This document shows, one piece after another, positions 14,133 through 20,874 of a stretch of DNA of 21,508 nt. The DNA is taken from positions 1 through 21,508 of the IMG/VR virus record IMGVR_UViG_3300049008_000044, one strand, 5' to 3'. The translations under genes were made by a program, and so were the position numbers. Each line of letters begins with the position of its first letter. Within the stretch, counting starts at the first letter, position 1. The notes beneath the pieces are model-generated. The model was not told the DNA's origin. It made no database searches and saw only the letters and a program-made list of their open reading frames with translations. This stretch comes from a virus.

Positions 14133-14642
14133 TTATTTGATTAAATCAGGTGGGATAGACCCAATCCATTGTAATAAAAAATGATTATCAGCGTCTATTT
14201 TATCGGCAATAGAAGCCTTGACTTGTAAAAGTCTATCAAGCTCTGTTGAAAGCCCAGCGGTGTCCACGACCTGTCCTGAAATATCATCATTTGCACCGAT
14301 ATTGGAACTACCAGCTTTTGGCACGGGGCAATGATTACTGGATTTAATTGCGGTGCGGTACTGCAATTGAGCAGTGGCAAGCTGACCAGCAAGGCTGTTA
14401 TTATCGTTCTTAGTTTTCTCATGAATAACCTCTAATTGTGTGATAGTTTCGCGTTGCTTTTCTGTTTCCACTTCCACTGTCGCGGTGATTTCATTGAGCT
14501 TTTGAGTTGCAACCTTGTTAGAGAGCTCAATGCTAGATTGCAACATTAACACTTCTTTATGTTCACGTTCCCACCCTGAATAATAGCCAGTGGCAAAGCA
14601 TGAAAGTGCTGCAATGACATAAATAATTAATTGTATTGGCAT
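14133..14642 (-). CDS. Rz: Rz-type inner-membrane spanin subunit
   Basis: Spanins fuse the inner and outer membranes at the end of phage lysis. The 169-residue protein has the Rz layout: an N-terminal membrane anchor (about residues 3-20, IQLIIYVIAALSCFATGYY), then a periplasmic coiled coil of Glu/Lys/Gln/Leu repeats (about 25-100) and a polar C-terminal part. The outer-membrane partner is nested in another frame at 14195-14422, which strongly supports the call. Presence of a two-component spanin means the host has an outer membrane. Confidence 0.85.
   Translation of the reverse strand: MPIQLIIYVIAALSCFATGYYSGWEREHKEVLMLQSSIELSNKVATQKLNEITATVEVETEKQRETITQLEVIHEKTKNDNNSLAGQLATAQLQYRTAIKSSNHCPVPKAGSSNIGANDDISGQVVDTAGLSTELDRLLQVKASIADKIDADNHFLLQWIGSIPPDLIK
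14195..14422 (-). CDS. Rz1: Rz1-type outer-membrane lipoprotein spanin, nested in Rz
   Basis: The 75-residue frame lies wholly inside Rz, shifted by one base. It has a short basic start (MRKLR), a hydrophobic signal segment and a lipobox-like LLNC with Cys20 as the likely lipidated residue, followed by a Pro-containing mature part. Asn before the Cys is not canonical, but other Rz1 proteins vary here. An internal GAGGT ribosome site lies seven bases before its ATG. The layout is that of Rz/Rz1 pairs with fully embedded Rz1, so I consider it real. Confidence 0.75.
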   Translation of the reverse strand: MRKLRTIITALLVSLPLLNCSTAPQLNPVIIAPCQKLVVPISVQMMIFQDRSWTPLGFQQSLIDFYKSRLLLPIK

Positions 14643-14652
14643 GGTTTGCTAC

Positions 14653-16620
14653 CTACGTTTTAATGTATTTTTTGGTTGTTTTAAGGAAGTTTGTAAATAA
14701 TGTTGTTGCGGTTGCGGATGCTGCATTTGATACCCATCCGCCAATAAAGACAACTTTGCTATCTATTACATTTGCCGTGTGTTTATTTCTTGTTACGGGT
14801 AAATCTATCCCTAAAGCATACGTTATTACTGAGCCATTAACGGTTAGTGTGTAAGTGACTGCCGATGTAGAGCCAAGCCCGTTTATACACCCACCAGCAA
14901 GAAACAAAGTTCCGTCGCTTAGCAATGTCACTGTATGCTCATAGCGATTAACGGGTAATGATGCGGTTACTGTATACGCAACCACATTAGATGAAATTGT
15001 CAGTAACAGCGTACTAGGCGAAAAGCCGCCTGCAACAATGCCGCCTGTTATTAAAATTTTTTCGTTGGGCATTCGGTTAGCAGTGTGATAGCAACGAGTA
15101 GCAGGCAAATCAGTACCTGCCGCATACGCAATGACATTACCGCTTATTGTAAGGAATAGAGTGCTGGTAGAAGCAACCCCAGCAACATACCCTCCCGCAA
15201 CAAAAATTCTATTATCACCCAGTAATGTAGCCGTGTATTCACTACGCGTAGCAGGCAAATCAGTACCTGCCGCATACGCAATGACATTACCGCTTATTGT
15301 AAGGAATAGAGTGCTGGTAGAAGCAACCCCAGCAACATACCCTCCCGCAACAAAAATTCTATTATCACCCAGTAATGTAGCCGTATGCTGATAACGAGTA
15401 GCAGGCAAATCAGTACCTGCCGCAAATGTGATTGTATTGCCGCTTATTGTAAGAAAAAGCGTGCTTACTGACGCAACCCCAGCAACCATGCCACCTATCA
15501 ATAAAACCCTGCTATCGCCTAATAATGTAGCCGTATGGTAGTAACGCGTAGCTGTTAAATCAGTACCAGCGGTGTAATCCTTAAAAGTTAATAGTCCAGA
15601 AACCGAAAACGGCACATTAAACGTAGTCGAACCGTCACCCGCACCAAAATTAGTACCAATAATCGCAAACAGCGCGGCGTAAGTTGTACGCGATACCGCC
15701 TGCCCATTGAGTTCAAGGGCGTTGCTTGGTATACCGTAAGAGTCAATCACGTCACCTGAACCCAGCGCACCGACTGGTGTAACCCACACAACATCATTAT
15801 CTACACTACTACTCTTTGACAGTACCTGCCCGCTAGTTCCACCAACAGGAACTCTCCAGGCAACCAAGCAAAATAATCCAACAGCCCAGTCATATACACT
15901 CTTAGGTGTAGAGTACTTAGTGTCGCTTGTCTTATCTGCGTCTAAAGTTGTTGACTTGTTAATAGCATTTTCAGGTGTAAACCCTAGCGTTGTGCTGATA
16001 ACAGACCAGTTAGAAGATAGCTGTCCAGGACTATCTACCATAGCTCTCACAGAAGTCCCAATTACTAAGCCATTACCAGCTACACCAACAAACCAAAGGT
16101 CACCTTTTAGAATTGAGGATGAAGCACCAGAACCACCTAAGTCACCTACCGATATAGAACCTGATGGAAACATAGACACACTAGCACTATAGCTACCTCG
16201 GTCATCCAGCAGTCCTACAACAAGACTGTCAGCGTGAGCCTTTGCATCTATAAGTACCTGTGCTAGATTTCCAACAAGTTTACCAATAGAGGACAACACT
16301 GTATCACTTGAAGAGATAATCCCCGCTGTTGTATCAAGGCCTGTAAGAGCTGCTCCCAGAGAACGGGTTGCAGTGAAGTACAAGTTAGCACCCTCAGTCA
16401 CTACAGTAGAGATAAGTGTTTGAAAAGTCTTATCTCCTCTCCAGTATTTCGTAGTGGTGCTAGGTGTTATCACTGGCTCAGACGGAGTAGCCTCCATAGG
16501 GTTTTCAGCCAAAAGCATAGCTTCAAATTCAGACTCTGTGCCAGTGAATGTTACAGCGTCTCTAGTAGCTGTGATTACACCTCCTATCGCAGATGTTACT
16601 AACCAGTTAGAACGACTCAT
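14653..16620 (-). CDS. Tail fibre/tip with collar domain and six kelch-like repeats
   Basis: The 655-residue protein is a likely receptor-binding tail fibre. Residues 1-60 are an N-terminal attachment region, 60-250 a fibrous Ser/Gly/Thr/Val-rich part, and 288-340 a tail-collar domain (GSGDVIDSYGIPSNALELNG, FAIIGTNFGAGDGSTTFNVP). From 350 to the end there are six repeats of 50-52 residues opening with GTDLPATR-x-x-HTATLL and ending in a GG-x-VAG-like turn, as in kelch beta-propeller blades, so one six-bladed propeller is likely. Blades two and three are identical over 137 bp. The ATG at 16620 overlaps the upstream stop as ATGA. It may bind host surface sugar or protein. Confidence 0.85.
   Translation of the reverse strand: MSRSNWLVTSAIGGVITATRDAVTFTGTESEFEAMLLAENPMEATPSEPVITPSTTTKYWRGDKTFQTLISTVVTEGANLYFTATRSLGAALTGLDTTAGIISSSDTVLSSIGKLVGNLAQVLIDAKAHADSLVVGLLDDRGSYSASVSMFPSGSISVGDLGGSGASSSILKGDLWFVGVAGNGLVIGTSVRAMVDSPGQLSSNWSVISTTLGFTPENAINKSTTLDADKTSDTKYSTPKSVYDWAVGLFCLVAWRVPVGGTSGQVLSKSSSVDNDVVWVTPVGALGSGDVIDSYGIPSNALELNGQAVSRTTYAALFAIIGTNFGAGDGSTTFNVPFSVSGLLTFKDYTAGTDLTATRYYHTATLLGDSRVLLIGGMVAGVASVSTLFLTISGNTITFAAGTDLPATRYQHTATLLGDNRIFVAGGYVAGVASTSTLFLTISGNVIAYAAGTDLPATRSEYTATLLGDNRIFVAGGYVAGVASTSTLFLTISGNVIAYAAGTDLPATRCYHTANRMPNEKILITGGIVAGGFSPSTLLLTISSNVVAYTVTASLPVNRYEHTVTLLSDGTLFLAGGCINGLGSTSAVTYTLTVNGSVITYALGIDLPVTRNKHTANVIDSKVVFIGGWVSNAASATATTLFTNFLKTTKKYIKT
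15098..15384 (-). repeat. 137-bp perfect tandem repeat within the fibre gene
   Basis: Bases 15098-15234 and 15248-15384 are identical, with a period of 150 bp, which is exactly one 50-residue blade. Neighbouring blades share the repeat only partly. This is a very recent blade duplication, or a region under repeated recombination, and a place where short-read assembly may have gained or lost copies. Confidence 0.9.
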
Positions 16621-16805
16621 TTTAGCCTCCGATTAAACTCTTCTAAGGAGCCCTCAAATGTATGTGTTCCATTCACAGCTTTAATCAAACCCGTTGAAAG
16701 CTCACTGATAGACCATTGGAAAGGTGCACCTACTAACTTATCTTCGATTGGTTTTGTATGCTCCACCATAAGTTTAGCAGAGGTTATTTTAGTTTTAATT
16801 TCCAT
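16617..16805 (-). CDS. Small protein with fibre-like motif (62 aa)
   Basis: The 62-residue product is not recognised, but its C-terminal half matches the fibre N-terminus: STGLIKAVNGTHTFEGSLEE against AIGGVITATRDAVTFTGTES, with TF-x-G-x3-EF-x3-L common to both. The ATG overlaps the upstream stop as TAATG, and its stop overlaps the fibre start as ATGA, so all three genes are coupled. It may be a short fibre-associated or attachment protein that arose by partial duplication. Confidence 0.65.
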   Translation of the reverse strand: MEIKTKITSAKLMVEHTKPIEDKLVGAPFQWSISELSTGLIKAVNGTHTFEGSLEEFNRRLK

Positions 16806-17059
16806 TACAATAATCCAGCCAGTTTATGTGCAAGCAAGTAACCTTCGAGTTCCCACAAACTATCTATAGCTTGCTCCCTTGAGTATTCCTCACCTGTCTC
16901 TTTGTTAAAATTATCAGGGTCAACACAAGCTGATAGCCCTACAACCACGAACCCGCAGGTCAGCGTTATACTGCACACAGTTGTTGTAGTACCTTCTAAG
17001 ATGTGGTAAGCAGTGTGCTTAATCTTAGCTTCAATTGACTCTTTTGTTACAGTGTTCAT
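16805..17059 (-). CDS. N4 Gp49/Sf6 gene 66-like protein
   Basis: The 84-residue product fits the phage Gp49/Sf6 Gp66 family of small proteins with no settled function: SIEAKIKHTAYHILEGTTTTV, then VVVGLSACVDPDNFNKETGE, and the closing IDSLWELEGYLLAHKL helix. I chose the ATG at 17059 because AAAGG lies about nine bases before it and it falls four bases after the endolysin stop; the in-frame ATG at 17092 would overlap the endolysin and has no ribosome site. Its place between endolysin and fibre genes is common for the family. Confidence 0.8.
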   Translation of the reverse strand: MNTVTKESIEAKIKHTAYHILEGTTTTVCSITLTCGFVVVGLSACVDPDNFNKETGEEYSREQAIDSLWELEGYLLAHKLAGLL

Positions 17060-17063
17060 CTGA

Positions 17064-17432
17064 TTAACCTTTAAGTTGAAAGTGCACACCATCTTTGAAA
17101 GTCTTCCAGTCGCCGCCCCATTCGATTATTACATCTAATTCTTTAGCAGCTTGTTTCATAACTTCGGCAATAGAAATATAGTATCTCCATTCCCAACTCA
17201 CTACACCACCAGGCATAGCAAATAAGTCTACAGCTCTCCCTGTAAGATGTTTAGAGTTCATAGTCTGAGACTTTCCAGAAGAGACTAGCATACGTTGTTT
17301 TTCGACAGACCTTAAACCTTCACCTACCATAAAGTCAACTTGCGTTAATTCAATAGCTCGTTTCACTACACTAACTAGAGCAGGATTAACACCCTCCATC
17401 TTAGTTAGAGATTTATCACTTAAACTGTACAT
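17064..17432 (-). CDS. M15-family peptidoglycan endopeptidase (endolysin)
   Basis: The enzyme cleaves peptide cross-bridges or stems of peptidoglycan at lysis. The 122-residue protein has the M15 zinc motif: SKHLTGRAVDL with His62 and Asp69, and the later DGVHFQL with Asp114 and His117. Its size matches single-domain endolysins of the L-alanyl-D-glutamate peptidase kind, such as that of phage T5. There is no signal peptide, so release depends on a holin. The start overlaps the terminase stop as TGATG. Active-site residues are intact. Confidence 0.9.
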   Translation of the reverse strand: MYSLSDKSLTKMEGVNPALVSVVKRAIELTQVDFMVGEGLRSVEKQRMLVSSGKSQTMNSKHLTGRAVDLFAMPGGVVSWEWRYYISIAEVMKQAAKELDVIIEWGGDWKTFKDGVHFQLKG

Positions 17433-18730
17433 CAGAAATGCCTTCCAGGACTATGTCTTGGTGTTGTTGATTGAATTGGAAAGTGATAGTGTATACCATA
17501 ACGGATACCATCACTAAAATGCTCGATACTCTCAGACTTATCAACGGTAGCTGTATCACCGTTTCCTGGAGTCCACTTAGTTCTTTCTAAGCTTTTAATT
17601 GCCCCTACACATCTTGGATGTATGTATAGGTTTGTTTCACCAGCCGCTGTCATTAACATAGCATTAACTGATTTAGCACTATCTACTATTGAAGGTGCAG
17701 CCCTAGGAGCTAGACAGGTTATTCCTGCGTTCTCTAGTATGGTGAAATCTGTCTTGCCTACTGCGGCTGATGTCTTCCTGCTACGCCCAGAAGGGTCAGG
17801 ATGTGCCACTATCTTGTGTCCAGCATAATGTGATACTAACATCTGAGCTAAGACCTCTGTATTAGGCGCACCCTTGAACTCTTCTAGTATATGTACCTGT
17901 CCGCCTCTTAAAGCCCATGCAGTAGAGGCTTGAATAGCTACGTTAAAGTCTATATTCACATAAACTACTTCTCCTGGCTGGAAGTCCTCTAAGTCTTTAC
18001 GGATGTGAATCTTACGGTCAAAGCAGTAGAAGATACTATTACCAGACTCTTTGATTTGCACTAAGTATTCTGAGGCAAACACTACAGGGTCTAGTTGGTG
18101 CTTGAGCTTTTCTATCTCGTCTGCACTAATGTAAGGGCTAGTTGTGTAGTCAAAGCTAAACGCCATCCAATCTTGGTGAGAATTGTCCCAGCCAAGCTCT
18201 AGACACTCAGCGAAGAAGTTGAAGCCAGCGGTAGTGCTAATCATCAAGCAGCGAGCCACTCCAGGCCAGCGAGTTACAAGGGCTGGCTGAATAACACCTT
18301 CCCAAGCTTTGATAGGTCGCAATCCTTTATTACATGAGCTTACTTCATCCCATATAACAAAGTATGCCCCTTTTCCTCTCATGCGTTCTATTGATTCATA
18401 GGACAGAAGTCTAAGTTCTACACCACCTTCAAATCTAAGAATACCTCTATCAGCACTGCTTGATGTGACATAGTATTCCATCTGCATCTCATACATCAGC
18501 AAAGGATAATATATCTCTACAACATCGCTGTGTGTTGGTGCTATTATGTATACATTTTTATTCAGTGTCTTAGATGGCATATCTAACAGCTCAAAGATAG
18601 CTTTAATTGCAGCTGATGCAGCTAGGAAACTCTTCCCCCAACCACGAGAACAAGCAACAGCATAATAACTAGACTGCTTTCTAATAAAGACCTCGGCAAA
18701 GACTTGTGTCTGCTTACTGTGAAGCTTCAT
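17432..18730 (-). CDS. terL: Terminase large subunit
   Basis: TerL is the ATP-driven motor and nuclease that packages DNA into the head through the portal. The 432-residue protein shows Walker A CSRGWGKS (27-34), Walker B FVIWDE (124-129; Asp128, Glu129), the coupling motif STTAG (165-169), and nuclease residues in NIDFN (Asp261) and HPDPSGRSRKTS (Asp312). Length is in the normal range, though at the shorter end. AAGGA precedes the ATG at 18730, which lies within the end of the HNH/AP2-like gene upstream. Both ATPase and nuclease parts look intact. Confidence 0.93.
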   Translation of the reverse strand: MKLHSKQTQVFAEVFIRKQSSYYAVACSRGWGKSFLAASAAIKAIFELLDMPSKTLNKNVYIIAPTHSDVVEIYYPLLMYEMQMEYYVTSSSADRGILRFEGGVELRLLSYESIERMRGKGAYFVIWDEVSSCNKGLRPIKAWEGVIQPALVTRWPGVARCLMISTTAGFNFFAECLELGWDNSHQDWMAFSFDYTTSPYISADEIEKLKHQLDPVVFASEYLVQIKESGNSIFYCFDRKIHIRKDLEDFQPGEVVYVNIDFNVAIQASTAWALRGGQVHILEEFKGAPNTEVLAQMLVSHYAGHKIVAHPDPSGRSRKTSAAVGKTDFTILENAGITCLAPRAAPSIVDSAKSVNAMLMTAAGETNLYIHPRCVGAIKSLERTKWTPGNGDTATVDKSESIEHFSDGIRYGIHYHFPIQSTTPRHSPGRHF

Positions 18731-19334
18731 TTATGTAATCCTTAGCAATTCTCAAAAGAGCTTCTCGAAGTCTGATATCCTCTTGCTTCAATGCTATATC
18801 TTTTATCAAGCTACCCTTAAAGTTTCTATAAGCAAAAGACGCTGCTGCCTCTGTAAGGTAGTAACCTATATGTTTACTTTTACCATCTACCTTACAAGTT
18901 GCCCTAAACTTTTGCCTACAAGCCCTCCAATTCACGCCTACAACACAAGAACCTCTTGAAGCTGCACAATCTAGCATGAGTTTATTAATCTGTTGTGTAA
19001 CAAATATACAAGTAGTAGGAGAATAGAGTTTATTACCTTCTACCAGTAAATCTTTATCAAGACACTTATCTTTCCAATCTTGAGACTCCATCCAAGCTTT
19101 AAACTTCGTAAAGGTAATCCACTCACTGCAAACAGAACACCCTTTATAAGTCGGATTTTTATCTTGAAGGTTTGTGTTGTAACACCTCTTTAACATACTT
19201 GTCCATACGTTGTAGTACGGGCACTGGCCTTCATCTTTGAGATTAACAATATAAGGTGCATCATTAATACCAACGCCCTCAACTAAACCTCTCATAGTTA
19301 GTGACCAAGGACTTGCTTCTTGTTCTATAAACAT
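18714..19334 (-). CDS. HNH/AP2-like putative homing endonuclease, paralogue 1
   Basis: The 206-residue protein closely resembles the one at 19622-20245. Shared blocks are GINDAPYIV, YNVW-x-x-MLKRCY, PTYKGCSVCSEWITFTKFK, and LDKDLLVEGNKLYSPTTCIFV, then NKLM. The last block resembles a degenerate HNH nuclease core. The C-terminal part, with KHIGYYLTEAAASFAYRNFK, resembles an AP2 DNA-binding domain. Phages carry many such proteins, often called HNH endonucleases, and they commonly lie next to packaging genes. Catalytic residues are not clearly all present, so activity is uncertain. AGGAGT lies ten bases before the ATG, just after the terminator at 19354-19409. Confidence 0.7.
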   Translation of the reverse strand: MFIEQEASPWSLTMRGLVEGVGINDAPYIVNLKDEGQCPYYNVWTSMLKRCYNTNLQDKNPTYKGCSVCSEWITFTKFKAWMESQDWKDKCLDKDLLVEGNKLYSPTTCIFVTQQINKLMLDCAASRGSCVVGVNWRACRQKFRATCKVDGKSKHIGYYLTEAAASFAYRNFKGSLIKDIALKQEDIRLREALLRIAKDYINEASQ

Positions 19335-19353
19335 ATTAGTTTAACTCCTAAGC

Positions 19354-19409
19354 AAAAAAAAAGGTTAAGAGGAACACCTGACCTTAACCCCTGAAGGATT
19401 AAAGTCAGG
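19354..19409 (-). terminator. Intrinsic terminator with interlocking stems, before the HNH/TerL unit
   Basis: On the minus strand the hairpin GGTTAAG/CTTAACC (plus arms 19363-19369 and 19383-19389) is followed by nine U residues (19354-19362). A second stem, CCTGAC/GTCAGG (19377-19382 and 19404-19409), overlaps it in X, Y, X', Y' order. This is the same design as the terminator at 513-575, including a TTTTTTTTTGCTT run. It follows the 68-aa gene and would cut or reduce readthrough into TerL and the late genes. Confidence 0.85.
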
Positions 19410-19418
19410 CAACACTCA

Positions 19419-19625
19419 CTAGTTACACATAGGTAACATTAACTCTTCAATGTTATACTCTGTGATGTAACCGTGGTTGTAAATTCCATGTTTAACTGGA
19501 ACTTTAACTCTGGACGTATCTCTTACCCATACCTTAGGGATACCTGTTACTTTCCATCTGGACATATCTTTAATGGTGTACACAATATCACCAACCTTTA
19601 GGGCCTTTGCCTCTGAGAGTGTCAT
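19419..19625 (-). CDS. Small SH3-like protein of unknown function (68 aa)
   Basis: The 68-residue product looks like a small beta-barrel: KVGDIVYTIKD, WKVTGIPKVWV, VKVPVKHGIYNHGYIT and NIEELM form successive strands. Such SH3-like or translation-barrel-like small proteins are common in phages and have no single function. The start overlaps the stop of the HNH/AP2-like gene as ATGA. The terminator follows its stop by ten bases, so it is the last gene of a short early unit. Confidence 0.65.
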   Translation of the reverse strand: MTLSEAKALKVGDIVYTIKDMSRWKVTGIPKVWVRDTSRVKVPVKHGIYNHGYITEYNIEELMLPMCN

Positions 19626-20245
19626 TGTAGTAACTCCGCAGATATACGCAACAAGGCTTCACGAAGTCTAGAATCTTCTTGCTGCTCTGCAATAACCTTA
19701 ATAACACAGCTCTTAGCTGTATTGTAGACTATGGAAGCTTCTCTATCAGATTTAAAACTCCCTAGGAATATTCTTTTTCTACTCTCATTAACCTGAACTA
19801 CATACTTGCCTAGAGCTTTGTTATAAGTAACACCTAGACTACAATCACCTCTTGCATTTTCGCGACTGTTCATAAGCTTATTAAGTGAGTGTGTAACAAA
19901 GATGCAGGTATCAGGGGAGTACACCTTATTGCCAATGACTAAAAAGTCCTTGTCTAACTGCATACCTTTCCAATCTCTAACTTCCATCCAGCTTTTGAAG
20001 TTGGTAAAGGTAATCCATTCAGTACATACAGAGCAACCTCGGTAGGTAGGGCATCTCGCTTGATAGCGACTCCCATAGCACCTTTCCAACATATTCATCC
20101 ATACACTATAGAACGGACACAAGACCTTCTTACCGTCAAGCCTTGTACTGACTATATAAGGCGCATCGTTAATACCTACACCTTTAATTAAACCTCTCCT
20201 GCTAATAGATGCGTATGTTGCTTCCACTTCTATAAATTCATTCAT
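19622..20245 (-). CDS. HNH/AP2-like putative homing endonuclease, paralogue 2
   Basis: The 207-residue protein is the paralogue of the one at 18714-19334, sharing GINDAPYIV, VWMNMLERCY, PTYRGCSVCTEWITFTNFK, LDKDFLVIGNKVYSPDTCIFV and NKLM. The C-terminal part is a better AP2 match here: SLGVTYNKALGKYVVQV with RIFLGSFKSDREASIVYN. AGGAAGA precedes the ATG at 20245, directly after the promoter at 20282-20298 and its leader hairpin. The pair flank a 68-aa gene between the possible TerS and TerL genes. They may be mobile or regulatory; active-site integrity needs structure comparison. Confidence 0.72.
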   Translation of the reverse strand: MNEFIEVEATYASISRRGLIKGVGINDAPYIVSTRLDGKKVLCPFYSVWMNMLERCYGSRYQARCPTYRGCSVCTEWITFTNFKSWMEVRDWKGMQLDKDFLVIGNKVYSPDTCIFVTHSLNKLMNSRENARGDCSLGVTYNKALGKYVVQVNESRKRIFLGSFKSDREASIVYNTAKSCVIKVIAEQQEDSRLREALLRISAELLQ

Positions 20246-20261
20246 TATCTTCTTCCTACAT

Positions 20262-20283
20262 AGCCTAGGACAACCCTATAGCT
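20262..20283 (-). other. Leader hairpin E
   Basis: On the minus strand AGCTATAGG pairs with CCTAGGCT over a five-base GTTGT loop, with one bulged A and one G-U. It starts at the downstream edge of the promoter at 20282-20298 and ends before the HNH/AP2-like start codon, as at the other three promoters. Confidence 0.65.
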
Positions 20284-20298
20284 TTCTATATAAGGTGC
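20282..20298 (-). promoter_or_regulatory. Candidate single-subunit-RNAP promoter P4
   Basis: Minus strand GCACCTTATATAGAAAG, starting directly after the stop codon of the possible TerS gene, as P2 does after the SleB-like gene. It would drive the HNH/AP2-like gene and, through partial readthrough of the terminator at 19354, the large terminase and late genes. Confidence 0.75.
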
Positions 20299-20874
20299 TT
20301 ACTCTTGCGCCACAACTTCGAAGTACTCTTCGCTATCCAGTTCGATAACAAGCTTAGGTTTCTCTAAAGGAACATTTGCAGGAGTTACTGGAGAGTACCC
20401 GTATTTAAGTAGAGCATTAGCTATGTCAATCTGCTTAGATATAACATTAAGGTGTCCGTCAAGGTAATAAGCCTGAGGTTTACCATCAGCCTTTAACACC
20501 TCTACTGTCTTGTCTCGGATACCAGCTTGACGGTCTGACTCTGCTTCAAGTTGGTGGTACTTATCTACTAGCGCACCTAAAGGGTCGAAACCTAGGTCAT
20601 AAAGTCTATCCCTAGAACCTTGGCCTTTACGAACCCCTTTAGTCATCTGTGAAGCCCTTGTTGGAGGTGCTGCGGCGAAGGCAAGTAAGGCGACTGCCAA
20701 CTCGTTATCATCAGACACATAGTGTTGACCGTCCTTTATGTAGACACTAACATATATATCATCCCTTATGGAGCTGTTGAACTCGTTGTATACTATTGTG
20801 CCATCCCTTCTCTTTACTGTACCGTAGTAAGGCAATGATGACTCCTCTAGGAGCCAGGTGAAACTGTTAGGCAT
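20299..20874 (-). CDS. Possible terminase small subunit (191 aa)
   Basis: The 191-residue protein is not firmly recognised. A block GFDPLGALVDKYHQLEAESDRQ (about 99-120, given here in part) followed by IDIANALLKYGYSPVTP is reminiscent of small terminases and related phage proteins, and the gene lies three genes before TerL. A helical DNA-binding part is plausible around the Arg/Lys-rich MTKGVRKGQGSRDR segment. I chose the ATG at 20874 because AAAGGAGG lies five bases before it; the in-frame ATG at 20946 adds 24 residues without a ribosome site. It borders the repeat-rich non-coding region, which would suit a packaging-site protein. Confidence 0.45.
   Translation of the reverse strand: MPNSFTWLLEESSLPYYGTVKRRDGTIVYNEFNSSIRDDIYVSVYIKDGQHYVSDDNELAVALLAFAAAPPTRASQMTKGVRKGQGSRDRLYDLGFDPLGALVDKYHQLEAESDRQAGIRDKTVEVLKADGKPQAYYLDGHLNVISKQIDIANALLKYGYSPVTPANVPLEKPKLVIELDSEEYFEVVAQE

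Noticed and set aside
17060-17092. Longer start of the Gp49-like gene
   Set aside because: It would overlap the endolysin gene and lacks a ribosome site; the ATG at 17059 has AAAGG and fits the family start.
20152-20168. Fifth promoter-like GCGCCTTATATAG on the minus strand
   Set aside because: It lies inside the HNH/AP2-like gene and encodes the conserved DAPYIV block; the paralogue has nearly the same bases for the same reason, and the GAAAG part is missing.
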